Positions 8,076 to 17,473 of a stretch of 64,000 bases of DNA are shown here, piece by piece. The notes under the pieces were generated by a model. The model was not told where the DNA came from. It saw nothing but the letters and a program-made list of their open reading frames with translations, and made no database searches. The stretch is taken from positions 186,001 through 250,000 of the forward strand of contig NZ_BMTD01000006.1 in NCBI RefSeq assembly GCF_014649495.1. Reading direction: 5' to 3'. The stretch comes from Streptomyces filipinensis (GTDB lineage: Bacteria > Actinomycetota > Actinomycetes > Streptomycetales > Streptomycetaceae). The translations under genes and the position numbers were made by a program. Position 1 is the stretch's first letter. Each line of letters starts with the position of its first letter.

Positions 8076-9680
8076 ATGAACCGCAAGACTTTGGTGCTGC
8101 CGGCGGTGGCCGGCCTGCTCACCCCGGTTCTCGCCGCGTGCGGCGGATCCGACGGCGGCAGCAAGAGCGGCGACGCCATCGTCGTCGGCACCACGGACCG
8201 GTTCACCGCCACCAGCGACGCCCCGGCGCCCCTCGACCCGGCCTACGCCTACGACGTCGGCACCTGGAACATCCTGCGCCAGACCGTGCAGACGCTGATG
8301 GCCCAGCCCAAGGGCGAGGGCGACCCCGTCCCGGACGCCGCCGAGAGCTGCTCCTTCACCGACAGCGGCAGCGAACGCTACGCCTGCAAGCTCCGCGACG
8401 GCCTGACGTTCGCCGGCGGCGACCCGGTGACCGCCCAGGACGTCAAGTACTCCATCGAGCGTGCCCTGCGCATCAAGGCGACCAGCGGTGTGTCCTCCCT
8501 GCTGAACACCATCGACACCATCGAGACGCAGGGCGACCGCGAGGTCGTCTTCCACCTCAAGACCGCCGACGCCACCTTCCCGTACAAGCTGTCCACCCCG
8601 GTCGCGGCCATCGTGAACCCGAAGGACTACCAGAAGGGCAAGCTGCGCGACGGCTTCGAGGTCGACGGCTCGGGCCCGTACACCTTCCACGCCGACACCA
8701 GCGGCAACGCGATCACCACCGCCACCTTCACCAAGAACCCCGCCTACAAGGGGGCCGTGAAGGTGAACAACGACAAGGTGGAACTGCGCTCCTTCGCCGA
8801 CGCCGACGCCATGAGCGCCGCCATCGACAAGGGTGACATCGACGTCATGAGCCGCACCATGTCGCCCGCCCAGATCCAGAAGCTGGACGCCGGCAGCGAC
8901 GACAACGTCGACCTCGTCGACATGCCCGGCCTGGAAATCCGCTACCTGGCCTTCAACACCGACGCGCCGAGCGTGAAGTCCAAGGCCGTACGCCAGGCCA
9001 TGGCCCAGATCATCGACCGCGCGGCCCTCGTCTCCAAGGTCTACGGCACCCAGGCCGAGCCGCTGTACTCGCTGGTCCCGGCCTCCGTCACCGGCCACTC
9101 CAACTCGTTCTTCAACAAGTACGGCAACCCCAGCGTCGTCAAGGGCAAGGACCTGCTGACCAAGGCCGGCATCACCACCCCGGTCAAGCTGACCCTGCAC
9201 TACACCACCGACCACTACGGCTCCGCCACCAAGAAGGAGTTCGAGGTCCTGCAGCAGCAGCTCAACAACAGCGGCCTGTTCGACGTCTCCATCCAGGGCC
9301 ACACCTGGGAAACCTTCCGCCCGGCGGAGCAGAAGGGCCAGTACGACGTCTACGGCATGGGCTGGTTCCCCGACTTCCCCGACGCGGACAACTTCCTCGC
9401 GCCCTTCCTCGACAAGGACAACTTCCTCGGCTCCCCGTACTCCAACAGCGCCATCCAGCGCACCCTGATCCCCGCGTCGCGCCGCGAGGCCAACCGGCTC
9501 AACGCGGCCAAGAGCCTGACGCAGATCCAGGACACCGTCGCCGAGGACGTGCCCGTCCTGCCGCTGTGGCAGGGCAAGCAGTACGTCGCCGCGCGGGACG
9601 ACATCACCGGTGTCGCCTACGCCCTCAACTCCTCCTCGACGCTCCAGCTGTGGGAGCTCGGCCGCGGTGTGAGCGGCTGA
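8076..9680 (+). CDS. ABC transporter substrate-binding lipoprotein, oligopeptide type (family 5), copy 1
   Basis: Predicted extracellular peptide-binding lipoprotein of 534 residues (SBP_bac_5 fold). The signal peptide MNRKTLVLPAVAGLL runs to the lipobox LAAC, with lipidated Cys at residue 22, followed by a Gly/Ser linker. The body shows the family hallmarks: LDPAYAYDVGTW, the GLTFAGGDPVTAQDVKYSIERAL segment, and a C-terminal DFPDADNFLAPF region. The ATG at 8076 follows GGAGAAAC. It is 98 bp upstream of a clear paralogue with the same lipobox plan and matching conserved blocks. No permease or ATPase gene is nearby, so it must work with a transporter encoded elsewhere or in another role. The ligand is unknown. 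Confidence 0.88.
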   Translation: MNRKTLVLPAVAGLLTPVLAACGGSDGGSKSGDAIVVGTTDRFTATSDAPAPLDPAYAYDVGTWNILRQTVQTLMAQPKGEGDPVPDAAESCSFTDSGSERYACKLRDGLTFAGGDPVTAQDVKYSIERALRIKATSGVSSLLNTIDTIETQGDREVVFHLKTADATFPYKLSTPVAAIVNPKDYQKGKLRDGFEVDGSGPYTFHADTSGNAITTATFTKNPAYKGAVKVNNDKVELRSFADADAMSAAIDKGDIDVMSRTMSPAQIQKLDAGSDDNVDLVDMPGLEIRYLAFNTDAPSVKSKAVRQAMAQIIDRAALVSKVYGTQAEPLYSLVPASVTGHSNSFFNKYGNPSVVKGKDLLTKAGITTPVKLTLHYTTDHYGSATKKEFEVLQQQLNNSGLFDVSIQGHTWETFRPAEQKGQYDVYGMGWFPDFPDADNFLAPFLDKDNFLGSPYSNSAIQRTLIPASRREANRLNAAKSLTQIQDTVAEDVPVLPLWQGKQYVAARDDITGVAYALNSSSTLQLWELGRGVSG

Positions 9681-9722
9681 CGGCTCTCTCATCCGGGGGC
9701 CGGGGACGGCTGCCCCGGACAA

Positions 9723-9748
9723 CCCGGGGCCAGGACGGCGGCCCCGGG
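9723..9748 (+). terminator. GC-rich hairpin between the two lipoprotein genes
   Basis: Perfect 9-bp arms CCCGGGGCC (9723-9731) and GGCCCCGGG (9740-9748) with an 8-nt loop, ending 30 nt before the second start codon. A weaker CCGGGG/CCCCGG hairpin precedes it at 9700-9718. It may terminate the first message or reduce expression of the second gene. Confidence 0.45.
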
Positions 9749-9778
9749 GTGACGAACCGACGACAAGGCACATTTCAA

Positions 9779-11359
9779 GTGAACATGCGCAACCAGTGGC
9801 CGGTCCTGCCCATCGTGGCGGGGCTGGCCTCCGGCCTGTTGACCGGCTGCGGCTCGGAGAGCGGTGATTCCGGGGGGACCGGCTCCTCCGTGGTGATGGG
9901 GATGTCCGACGACGTCCTCGCCACGGACCCGGCATCCGGCTACGACCCCGGCTCCTGGCTGTTGTTCGACAACGTCTTCCAGTCGTTGCTCAGCTTCCCC
10001 AAGGGCGCGACCGAACCGCAGCCGGAGCTGGCGAAGGAGTGCTCCTTCACCGACTCCCGCGCCACGGTCTACCGGTGCGTGCTCAAGGACGGCCTGAAAT
10101 TCAGCAACGGTGACTCCCTCACCTCGAAGGACGTGAAGTTCTCCTTCGACCGCATGCTGAAGATCAACGACCCCGCGGGGCCCGCGATCATGTTCCCGAT
10201 GCTCGGCAGCATCGACACCCCGGACGCGAAGACGGTCGTCTTCCACCTGAAGTCCTCCGACGCCACCTTCCCCAGCAAGATCGCCTCCGGCGCGGGCTCG
10301 ATCGTCGACCACCGCCAGTACGACGCGAACGGCCTGCGCACCGACGACAAGGCCGTCGGCTCCGGCCCCTACGAGCTGGACTCCTTCGACAAGGACCAGG
10401 CGGTCTTCTCCGTCAACGGCAACTACAAGGGCACCGCCAAGATCAAGAACTCCGGCGTCACGCTGAAGTTCTTCCACGGCGACCGCACCGCCCTGAAGCA
10501 GTCCCTGCTCGACGGCGACATCGACCTCGCCTACCGAGGCCTGTCCGCCTCCGACATCGCCGGCCTCGACCAGCAGGACGGCAGCAAGGGCGTCGACGTC
10601 ATCGAGGGCACCAGCGCCGAAGTCCAGCACCTGGTCTTCAACATGAAGGACCCGGTCGCCGGGAAACTCGGCGTCCGCAAGGCCATGGCCTACCTCATCG
10701 ACCGCGACGCCCTCATCAAGAACGTCTACCAGGGCACCGCCACCCCGCTGTACTCGATCATCCCGGCGGGCATCGTCGGCCACAACACCGCGTTCTTCGA
10801 CACCTACGGCGCCCGCCCCTCCCAGGCCAAGGCCGCCGCCGCGCTGCGCACCGCCGGCATCACCGGCAAGGTCAAGCTCACCCTGTGGTCCACGCCGTCG
10901 CGCTACGGCCCCGCCACCGACGAGGAACTCAAGGCCATCGCCGGACAGCTCAACGCCAGCGGCCTGTTCGACGCCGACGTGAAGTCCGCCGCCTTCGACC
11001 AGTACGAGAAGGACATCGCGGCCGGCAAGTACGGCGTCTACGTGAAGGGCTGGGTGCCGGACTACCCCGACGCCGACAACTTCACCGCGCCGTTCTTCGG
11101 CCAGGGCAACGTGCTGGACAACAACTACCGCAACCGCGCCATCACCGGCACCCTCATCCCCGCCACCGCCGCGCAGAGCGACCGGTCCGCCACCGACAAG
11201 GACTTCGCACGGCTGCAGAGCATCGTCGCCGCCGAACTGCCCGTCCTGCCCGTCTGGCAGGCCAAGCAGTACGCGGTCGTCCGCGACGGCGTCTACGGCC
11301 TGGAGTACTGCCTCGACGCCTCCACCGTGTTCCGGTTCTGGGAACTCAGCAAGAGCTGA
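9779..11359 (+). CDS. ABC transporter substrate-binding lipoprotein, oligopeptide type (family 5), copy 2
   Basis: Paralogue of the preceding gene, 526 residues. I place the start at GTG 9779 because AAGG lies 10 nt upstream; an ATG two codons later is the alternative. The signal peptide ends in the lipobox LLTGC with Cys at residue 24. Conserved blocks line up with copy 1: DPASGYDPGSWLLF, LKFSNGDSLTSKDVKFSFDRML, VFHLKSSDATFP, SIIPAGIVGHNTAFF and DYPDADNFTAPFFGQGN. The side-by-side arrangement and block-by-block match indicate tandem duplication followed by divergence. No membrane component is adjacent. The two probably bind different peptides or derivatives for a shared remote importer. Confidence 0.88.
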   Translation: MNMRNQWPVLPIVAGLASGLLTGCGSESGDSGGTGSSVVMGMSDDVLATDPASGYDPGSWLLFDNVFQSLLSFPKGATEPQPELAKECSFTDSRATVYRCVLKDGLKFSNGDSLTSKDVKFSFDRMLKINDPAGPAIMFPMLGSIDTPDAKTVVFHLKSSDATFPSKIASGAGSIVDHRQYDANGLRTDDKAVGSGPYELDSFDKDQAVFSVNGNYKGTAKIKNSGVTLKFFHGDRTALKQSLLDGDIDLAYRGLSASDIAGLDQQDGSKGVDVIEGTSAEVQHLVFNMKDPVAGKLGVRKAMAYLIDRDALIKNVYQGTATPLYSIIPAGIVGHNTAFFDTYGARPSQAKAAAALRTAGITGKVKLTLWSTPSRYGPATDEELKAIAGQLNASGLFDADVKSAAFDQYEKDIAAGKYGVYVKGWVPDYPDADNFTAPFFGQGNVLDNNYRNRAITGTLIPATAAQSDRSATDKDFARLQSIVAAELPVLPVWQAKQYAVVRDGVYGLEYCLDASTVFRFWELSKS

Positions 11360-11383
11360 ACCCGGCTGACGCCGCCGAAGCAC

Positions 11384-11422
11384 CGAAGGGCGCCCCTCTC
11401 CACGCGGAAGGGGCGCCCTTCG
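11384..11422. terminator. Bidirectional terminator hairpin
   Basis: Perfect 14-bp stem (11384-11397 with 11409-11422) and an 11-nt loop, lying 25 bp after the lipoprotein stop and 22 bp after the stop of the convergent response-regulator gene. It can serve both. Confidence 0.8.
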
Positions 11423-11443
11423 CCGTCACGGCGGACCGTCCGG

Positions 11444-12115
11444 CTACTGCGCGCCGGGACGCACCAGCCCGCTCTCGTACGCGTACACCGCCGCCTGCAC
11501 CCGGTCCCTGAGACCCAGCTTGGTCAGCACATGCCCCACATGCGTCTTCACCGTCGTCTCGCTGACGAACAGATCCGCCGCGATCTCCGCGTTCGACAGG
11601 CCGCGCGCCACCAGCTTCAGCACCTCCACCTCACGGTCGGTCAGCGTGCTCAGCGTGTTCGGCACCGGCTCCTCACCGGACGGCAGATGACCGGCGTACT
11701 TGTCCAGCAGCCGGCGCGTGATGCTCGGGGCCAGCATCGCCTCACCGGCCGCCACCACCCGGATCGCCTGCACCAGCTCGTTGGCCGGCGCGTCCTTCAG
11801 CAGAAAACCGCTCGCCCCGGCCCGCAGCGCCTCCACCACGTACTCGTCCAGATCGAACGTGGTCAGCACCAGCACCTTCGCCGGACCGTCCCGGCCCGGG
11901 CCGGTGATCTGCCGGGTCGCCTCCACGCCGTCCATCCGCGGCATACGGATGTCCATCAGCACGACGTCCGGCTGCAGGGCCCGTACCTGATCGAGGGCCT
12001 GCAAGCCGTCACCGGCCTCGCCGACGACCGCGAGATCCTGCTCGGCCTCCAGGATCATCCGGAAACCCGTACGCAGCAGGGGCTGGTCGTCGACCAGTAG
12101 GACACGGATGGCCAC
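11444..12115 (-). CDS. NarL/LuxR-family response regulator (orphan)
   Basis: Two-component transcription factor of 223 residues. The receiver domain (1-120) has the acidic pair VDDQP near residue 9, phosphoacceptor D55 in LMDIRMPRMDG, the TTF switch threonine and a conserved lysine. The C-terminal LuxR-type helix-turn-helix (about 150-210) reads TLTDREVEVLKLVARGLSNA and then SETTVKTHVGHVLTKLGL. The GTG at 12113-12115 is preceded by AAGGAGTGTCAC, an excellent ribosome site, so the longer upstream frame into the nuclease gene is rejected. No sensor kinase gene is adjacent; the downstream neighbour on this strand is the convergent lipoprotein terminator. The cognate kinase is therefore unknown. 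Confidence 0.92.
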   Translation of the reverse strand: MAIRVLLVDDQPLLRTGFRMILEAEQDLAVVGEAGDGLQALDQVRALQPDVVLMDIRMPRMDGVEATRQITGPGRDGPAKVLVLTTFDLDEYVVEALRAGASGFLLKDAPANELVQAIRVVAAGEAMLAPSITRRLLDKYAGHLPSGEEPVPNTLSTLTDREVEVLKLVARGLSNAEIAADLFVSETTVKTHVGHVLTKLGLRDRVQAAVYAYESGLVRPGAQ

Positions 12116-12168
12116 GTGACACTCCTTCGCTAGTCCCGGACCATTCTGCCCTGCCCGTGCTCCGTACC

Positions 12169-13311
<1,143 letters not shown>

Positions 13312-13319
13312 GTCCACAG

Positions 13320-13342
13320 ACCTTACGGCCCACCACTGACAG
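13320..13342 (-). promoter_or_regulatory. RecA-NDp / PafBC-type promoter of the RecB-family nuclease gene
   Basis: On the minus strand the 9-mer CTGTCAGTG (13342-13334) matches TTGTCRGTG at 8 of 9 positions. It is followed by exactly 8 nt and TAAGGT (13325-13320), which fits TANNNT. Transcription would start around 13313, at or next to the chosen start codon, giving a leaderless or near-leaderless message. Confidence 0.7.
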
Positions 13343-13489
13343 TCACCCACTCGTCGCCCGCCCCGGCCACGCGACCGCGGGGCGAACACAAGGGGTGCCG
13401 GGGCGAAACGCGCCACCACGGCCGCATACCATCGACCAGAGACCCTTCCGTCCGGCAGGTGCGGAAGACGCTTCGAACGAGGGGACACC

Positions 13490-15280
13490 GTGGACGTGAG
13501 CGGCGGGAGCGGGCAGCCGCGGTCCGGCAAAGACGAGCCGGCCGAGCACCCCGCGGGTCCGACGGCCCCGACGACCGGCCCCACCCACCACGCCGGCCCG
13601 GAGCCCGAAGAACCCGCCGCGCGCCCAGCCGCCGAGAACACCGGTGACGCGACCGCCCCCGAAACCACCGCCGACACGGACGCCGACGGCACGACCGGCG
13701 TCACGAGGGCCACGGGTACGGGCGACGCCCCGCCCGCGGAGCGGACCCCCGACGGCGACGGCCCGGAGGACACCGGCGCCGGCAGCGCGACGGGCGACAC
13801 CGCCGGCGGGACCCTCGGGGGCGCCGACGAGCCCGGCACCGCGACCGGCGACACCAGCGGCACGGGATCCCAGGCCCACGGCACGAGCTCCGAGGCCCAC
13901 GGCACGAGCTCCGAGGCCCACGGCACGAGCTCCGAGGCGGACGGCACGAGCTCCGAGGCGGACGGCACGAGCTCCGAGGCCCACGGCACGCCCGCCCCGC
14001 CCCCCACCCACCCCGAAGACGCCCCGGCACCCGGTACCGGCACCCCGCGCGGACCAGAACCCGAGCACAGGTCGCTCGCCCACTCCGGCATCGCCAAGGG
14101 CGAACCCCCGCGGCCGCGGCCCAAGGAGCCCGGTGGGGGCATCCTCATGGGACGGCCCTTCGGCGTGCCGGTGTACGTCGCGCCGAGCTGGTTCCTCGTC
14201 GCCGCCCTGATCACCTGGGTCTTCGGCGGCCAGCTCGACCGCGTGCTGCCCGAGCTGGGCGCCGCCCGCTACCTGGTCTCCCTCTTCTTCGCCGTCGCCT
14301 TCTACGCCTCCGTCCTGGTCCACGAACTGGCCCACACGGTCGCCGCGATCCGCTTCAAACTCCCGGTCCGCCGCATCCAGCTGCAGTTCTTCGGCGGCGT
14401 CTCCGAGATCGAGAAGGAGGCCGAGACCCCGGGCCGCGAATTCGTCCTGGCCTTCGTCGGCCCCCTGCTCTCCCTCGTCCTCGCCGGGCTGTTCTACCTC
14501 GCCATGAAGCCCGTCGAGCCCGGCACCGTCCCCGGCGTCCTGCTCGCCGGCCTTATGATCTCCAACCTCATCGTGGCGATCTTCAACCTCCTGCCCGGCC
14601 TGCCCCTGGACGGCGGCCGCATGCTCCGCGCCGTCGTCTGGAAGATCACCGGCAAACCCATGAGCGGCACAGTCGCCGCCGCCTGGGTCGGCCGCGCGCT
14701 CGCCGTCACCGTCCTGATCGGCCTGCCCCTGCTGAACCAGTCCGGCGCCCTCGGCGGCGACAGCGCGGACGCACGCGGCATGGACACCGTCACCGACGCC
14801 CTGCTCGCGGCCATCCTCGCCGCGATCATCTGGACCGGTGCCGGCAACAGCCTGCGCATGGCCCGCCTGCGCGAACACCTTCCCGAGCTGCGCGCCCGCG
14901 CCCTCACCCGGCGCGCCGTACCGGTCGAGACCGACACCCCGCTCTCCGAAGCCCTGCGCCGCGCCAACGCCGCCGGAGCCCGCGCCCTGGTCGTCGTCGA
15001 CGCCCACGGCAACCCCCTCTCCCTGGTCCGCGAGTCCGCCATCGTCGGCGTACCCGAACACCGCCGCCCCTGGGTCCCCGTCAGCGGCCTCGCCCAGGAA
15101 CTGAGCGACGGCATGCGGGTCTCCGCCGAGCTGGCCGGAGAAGAACTCCTGGACGTCCTGCGCGCGACCCCCGCCACCGAGTACCTGGTGGTCGAGGAGA
15201 CCGGCGAGATCTACGGCGTCCTGTCGGCGGCGGACGTGGAGCGGGCCTTCGTCAAGGCGATGGCAAGGCCCACCCCCTAG
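13490..15280 (+). CDS. Site-2 protease family membrane metalloprotease (M50) with CBS domain
   Basis: Predicted intramembrane zinc protease. The 596-residue frame has three parts. Residues 1-200 are a disordered, Thr/Pro/Glu-rich segment with five seven-residue repeats. A multi-helix membrane core follows (about 220-440), with zinc site HELAH at 278-282 and the third-ligand motif LPGLPLDGGRM, D374. A C-terminal CBS-like region (about 480-590) contains VVVDAHGNPLSLVRE and YLVVEETGEIYGVLS. CBS-bearing M50 proteases of the SpoIVFB branch are common in actinobacteria; the substrate is unknown. The GTG at 13490 has a GAGGGG site upstream. Translation could instead begin near MGRPFGVPVYVAPSW at 14148, making the tail non-coding. 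It diverges from the nuclease gene across 178 bp. Confidence 0.82.
   Translation: MDVSGGSGQPRSGKDEPAEHPAGPTAPTTGPTHHAGPEPEEPAARPAAENTGDATAPETTADTDADGTTGVTRATGTGDAPPAERTPDGDGPEDTGAGSATGDTAGGTLGGADEPGTATGDTSGTGSQAHGTSSEAHGTSSEAHGTSSEADGTSSEADGTSSEAHGTPAPPPTHPEDAPAPGTGTPRGPEPEHRSLAHSGIAKGEPPRPRPKEPGGGILMGRPFGVPVYVAPSWFLVAALITWVFGGQLDRVLPELGAARYLVSLFFAVAFYASVLVHELAHTVAAIRFKLPVRRIQLQFFGGVSEIEKEAETPGREFVLAFVGPLLSLVLAGLFYLAMKPVEPGTVPGVLLAGLMISNLIVAIFNLLPGLPLDGGRMLRAVVWKITGKPMSGTVAAAWVGRALAVTVLIGLPLLNQSGALGGDSADARGMDTVTDALLAAILAAIIWTGAGNSLRMARLREHLPELRARALTRRAVPVETDTPLSEALRRANAAGARALVVVDAHGNPLSLVRESAIVGVPEHRRPWVPVSGLAQELSDGMRVSAELAGEELLDVLRATPATEYLVVEETGEIYGVLSAADVERAFVKAMARPTP
13874..13990 (+). repeat. 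21-bp in-frame tandem repeat in the M50 protease N-terminus
   Basis: Five full 21-bp units (13874-13978) plus a 12-bp partial unit encode repeats of A(H/D)GTSSE. Units 1-3 are identical; units 4-5 change GCCCAC to GCGGAC. The near identity at DNA level suggests recent slippage-type expansion and probable length variation between strains. Confidence 0.9.
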
Positions 15281-15442
15281 CACCCCCGGCCGGAGCGCGC
15301 CCCGCCTCGGGCGCGGGGCGGTGCCCCCGTACGGTCACCGGCGCGATGGGCCACCCACGGCCCGCGCCCTCCGCACGCACCGCAGGCCCCCGCCCCCCTC
15401 CACTGGTCGGAGACCCCCGCAGGGAACCGGTAGTCTGGTCAC

Positions 15443-16345
15443 ATGTCCGAACCGACCGGTGCCGCCCGCAGGCGCGGGCCCTTCAAGGTCGGGGACCAGG
15501 TACAGCTGACCGACCCCAAGGGTCGCCACTACACGTTCACGCTCGAAGCCGGGAAGAACTTCCACACCCACAAGGGCTCCTTCCCGCACGACGAACTGAT
15601 CGGCGCTCCCGAGGGCAGCGTTGTCCGCACCACCGGCAACGTCGCCTACCTCGCGCTGCGCCCCCTGCTCCCCGACTACGTCCTGTCCATGCCCCGCGGG
15701 GCAGCCGTCGTCTACCCCAAGGACGCGGGGCAGATCCTCGCCTTCGCCGACATCTTCCCCGGCGCACGCGTCGTCGAGGCCGGCGTCGGCTCCGGCTCGC
15801 TCAGCAGCTTCCTGCTGCGCGCCATCGGCGACCAGGGCATGCTGCACTCCTACGAGCGCCGCGAGGACTTCGCCGAGATCGCCCAGCAGAACGTCGAGCG
15901 CTACTTCGGCGGCCCGCACCCCGCCTGGCAGCTCACCGTCGGCGACCTCCAGGACAACCTGTCCGACACCGACGTCGACCGCGTCATCCTCGACATGCTC
16001 GCCCCCTGGGAATGCCTGGAGGCCGTCTCCAAGGCCCTCGTCCCCGGCGGCATCCTCTGCTGCTACGTGGCCACCACCACCCAGCTCGCCCGGACCGTCG
16101 AGTCCATCCGCGAGATCGGCTGCTTCAACGAGCCGACCGCCTGGGAGACGATGATCCGCAACTGGCACATCGAGGGCCTCGCCGTCCGCCCCGACCACCG
16201 CATGATCGGCCACACCGGCTTCCTGCTCACCGCCCGTCGCCTCGCCGACGGCGTCGAGCCCCCCATGCGCCGCCGCCGCCCCGCCAAGGGCGCCTACGGC
16301 GAGGACTACGCCGGCCCCAACGCCGACGGCGGCACCGGCCGCTGA
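15443..16345 (+). CDS. trmI: tRNA (adenine-58-N1)-methyltransferase TrmI
   Basis: AdoMet-dependent methylation of A58 in the T-loop of tRNAs. The 300-residue product has the TrmI N-terminal beta domain (about 1-75), then a Rossmann methyltransferase with motif I VVEAGVGSGSLSSFLLRAIG near residue 110, an acidic loop YERREDFAEIAQQN, and DRVILDMLAPWE with the catalytic-site aspartate. The length is close to the M. tuberculosis enzyme (Rv2118c), which is also next to the mpa/proteasome locus. No Shine-Dalgarno is visible before ATG 15443. A TAGTCT -10-like box at 15431-15436 would place the transcript start at the ATG, so a leaderless message is likely. A perfect hairpin closes the gene. Confidence 0.93.
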   Translation: MSEPTGAARRRGPFKVGDQVQLTDPKGRHYTFTLEAGKNFHTHKGSFPHDELIGAPEGSVVRTTGNVAYLALRPLLPDYVLSMPRGAAVVYPKDAGQILAFADIFPGARVVEAGVGSGSLSSFLLRAIGDQGMLHSYERREDFAEIAQQNVERYFGGPHPAWQLTVGDLQDNLSDTDVDRVILDMLAPWECLEAVSKALVPGGILCCYVATTTQLARTVESIREIGCFNEPTAWETMIRNWHIEGLAVRPDHRMIGHTGFLLTARRLADGVEPPMRRRRPAKGAYGEDYAGPNADGGTGR

Positions 16346-16370
16346 CCGACCCCCACACAGCACAACGCAC

Positions 16371-16421
16371 GGGCGCCGTGCCCGAGTTCCCCGCACCCAC
16401 GGGAACTCGGGCACGGCGCCC
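16371..16421 (+). terminator. Perfect 21-bp stem terminator after trmI
   Basis: Arms 16371-16391 and 16401-16421 are exact reverse complements over 21 bp, with a 9-nt loop. It begins 25 bp after the trmI stop. There is no U-tract, as is typical of GC-rich actinobacterial terminators. Confidence 0.85.
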
Positions 16422-16575
16422 GCACGTTGACACGGCACCAGGACGCCCAGCCCCCGCCGGTGAGCCCCCCCCGCCTGCGGAAATCCCGGACCCCGCCGTT
16501 CCCCCGCACTGTGACGTGTGGCACCATGCTGGCCACCCCCCACCGGCACAGCCCTCCTCACAGGAGACACTCCTA

Positions 16576-17157
16576 GTGCAGCAATCCGCCGTTCCGGAGC
16601 TCGCCCACACCCACACCCGGCCCATCCACTGGGTCGCCACCGCCACAGCCGTCGCCGGTGTCGTGGCCCTCTCCTCCGTCGTACAGCCCGGATCGGCCAC
16701 GGCCGCCCAGGCCGCCCCCGGCACACACACCACATCCGCCCACGCCGCCGTCCCACCGCCCGGCACCACCGGCGTGGATTTCCCGCTCCGGTGCGGACCC
16801 GTGCAAGCCGTGGTCGCCAAGAAGGCCACCGGAGACCTCGACGGCGACGGCAGACCGGAAACAGTCGCGGTCGTGCACTGCGACTCCGCCATGGGCACCC
16901 CGCCCGACGGCGTCTACGTCCTCACCCGGTCCACCGACAACGGCACACCACGCATCGTCGCCACCCTCGTCGACCCCAAGGACCGGCTCACCGTCACCGA
17001 CTTCTCCCTGCGGGCACGAACCGTCGGCGCCACCCTGCTCGGCTACTCCTCCGACGCCGTCCCCAACTGCTGCCCCGACCTGAAAACCCCGGTCGAATGG
17101 CACTGGAACGGCAGCGCGTTCATCCGCTCCACCCCCGCCGACGCCCACAGCGTCTGA
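16576..17157 (+). CDS. Secreted protein of unknown function
   Basis: A 193-residue product I cannot assign to a named family. GTG 16576 follows AGGAGACACTCCTA. The N-terminus (about 1-50) is a signal-peptide-like hydrophobic stretch, WVATATAVAGVVALSSVV, then an Ala-rich linker with likely cleavage near ATAAQAAPG. The mature part has four cysteines (LRCGPV, VVHCDS and a CC pair in VPNCCPDL) that could form two disulfides, and an acidic DLDGDGRPETVAV motif like calcium-binding FG-GAP/EF-loop repeats. It ends VEWHWNGSAFIRS. It is flanked by the trmI terminator and the convergent ferredoxin gene, so it is probably monocistronic. Existence as a gene is well supported by the ribosome site and codon pattern; function is open. 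Confidence 0.72.
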   Translation: MQQSAVPELAHTHTRPIHWVATATAVAGVVALSSVVQPGSATAAQAAPGTHTTSAHAAVPPPGTTGVDFPLRCGPVQAVVAKKATGDLDGDGRPETVAVVHCDSAMGTPPDGVYVLTRSTDNGTPRIVATLVDPKDRLTVTDFSLRARTVGATLLGYSSDAVPNCCPDLKTPVEWHWNGSAFIRSTPADAHSV

Positions 17158-17176
17158 CAGCGGGCCCGGCCCGGAC

Positions 17177-17473
17177 TCACTCCGCGTCGGGCCCGTACAC
17201 CTCGACCCCGTCCCCGACGCGGCGCACATGAATGCACTCGCCGGGACACTCCCTGGCCGAATCCACCACGTCCGCGAGCAGCGGCAGCGGCACCGGCGTC
17301 GTCGCCCCGGCGCTCTGCAGCAGCTCCTCGTCCGCGCCCTTCACATAGGCCAGCCCGTCGATGTCCAGCTCGAACACCTCGGGGGCGTACTGGGCGCAGA
17401 TCCCGTCGCCGGTACACAGGTCCTGATCGATCCAGACCTCCAGCGCCTCCCCACCCGGGGCCTCCTGCTGCAC
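17177..17473 (-). CDS. Small ferredoxin, [3Fe-4S]/[4Fe-4S] type
   Basis: Electron carrier of 98 residues. Cluster ligands are seen in DLCTGDGICAQYAPEVF (C-x5-C) and ARECPGECIHV, where the expected C-P is followed by an additional cysteine three residues on. Streptomyces P450 ferredoxins normally have three ligands (C-x5-C, then CP), so the extra Cys could change cluster type or simply be spare. I chose the second GTG (17471-17473) because AGGAG lies 8 nt upstream; the earlier GTG at 17479 is too close to that site. It is divergent from arc and has the same position next to the ARC gene in S. coelicolor. No dedicated reductase is nearby; the only P450 in the window is 23 kb away. Confidence 0.87.
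   Translation of the reverse strand: MQQEAPGGEALEVWIDQDLCTGDGICAQYAPEVFELDIDGLAYVKGADEELLQSAGATTPVPLPLLADVVDSARECPGECIHVRRVGDGVEVYGPDAE

Noticed and set aside
13874..13990. CRISPR-like array
   Set aside because: The repeats are contiguous, in frame and without spacers; they encode peptide repeats.
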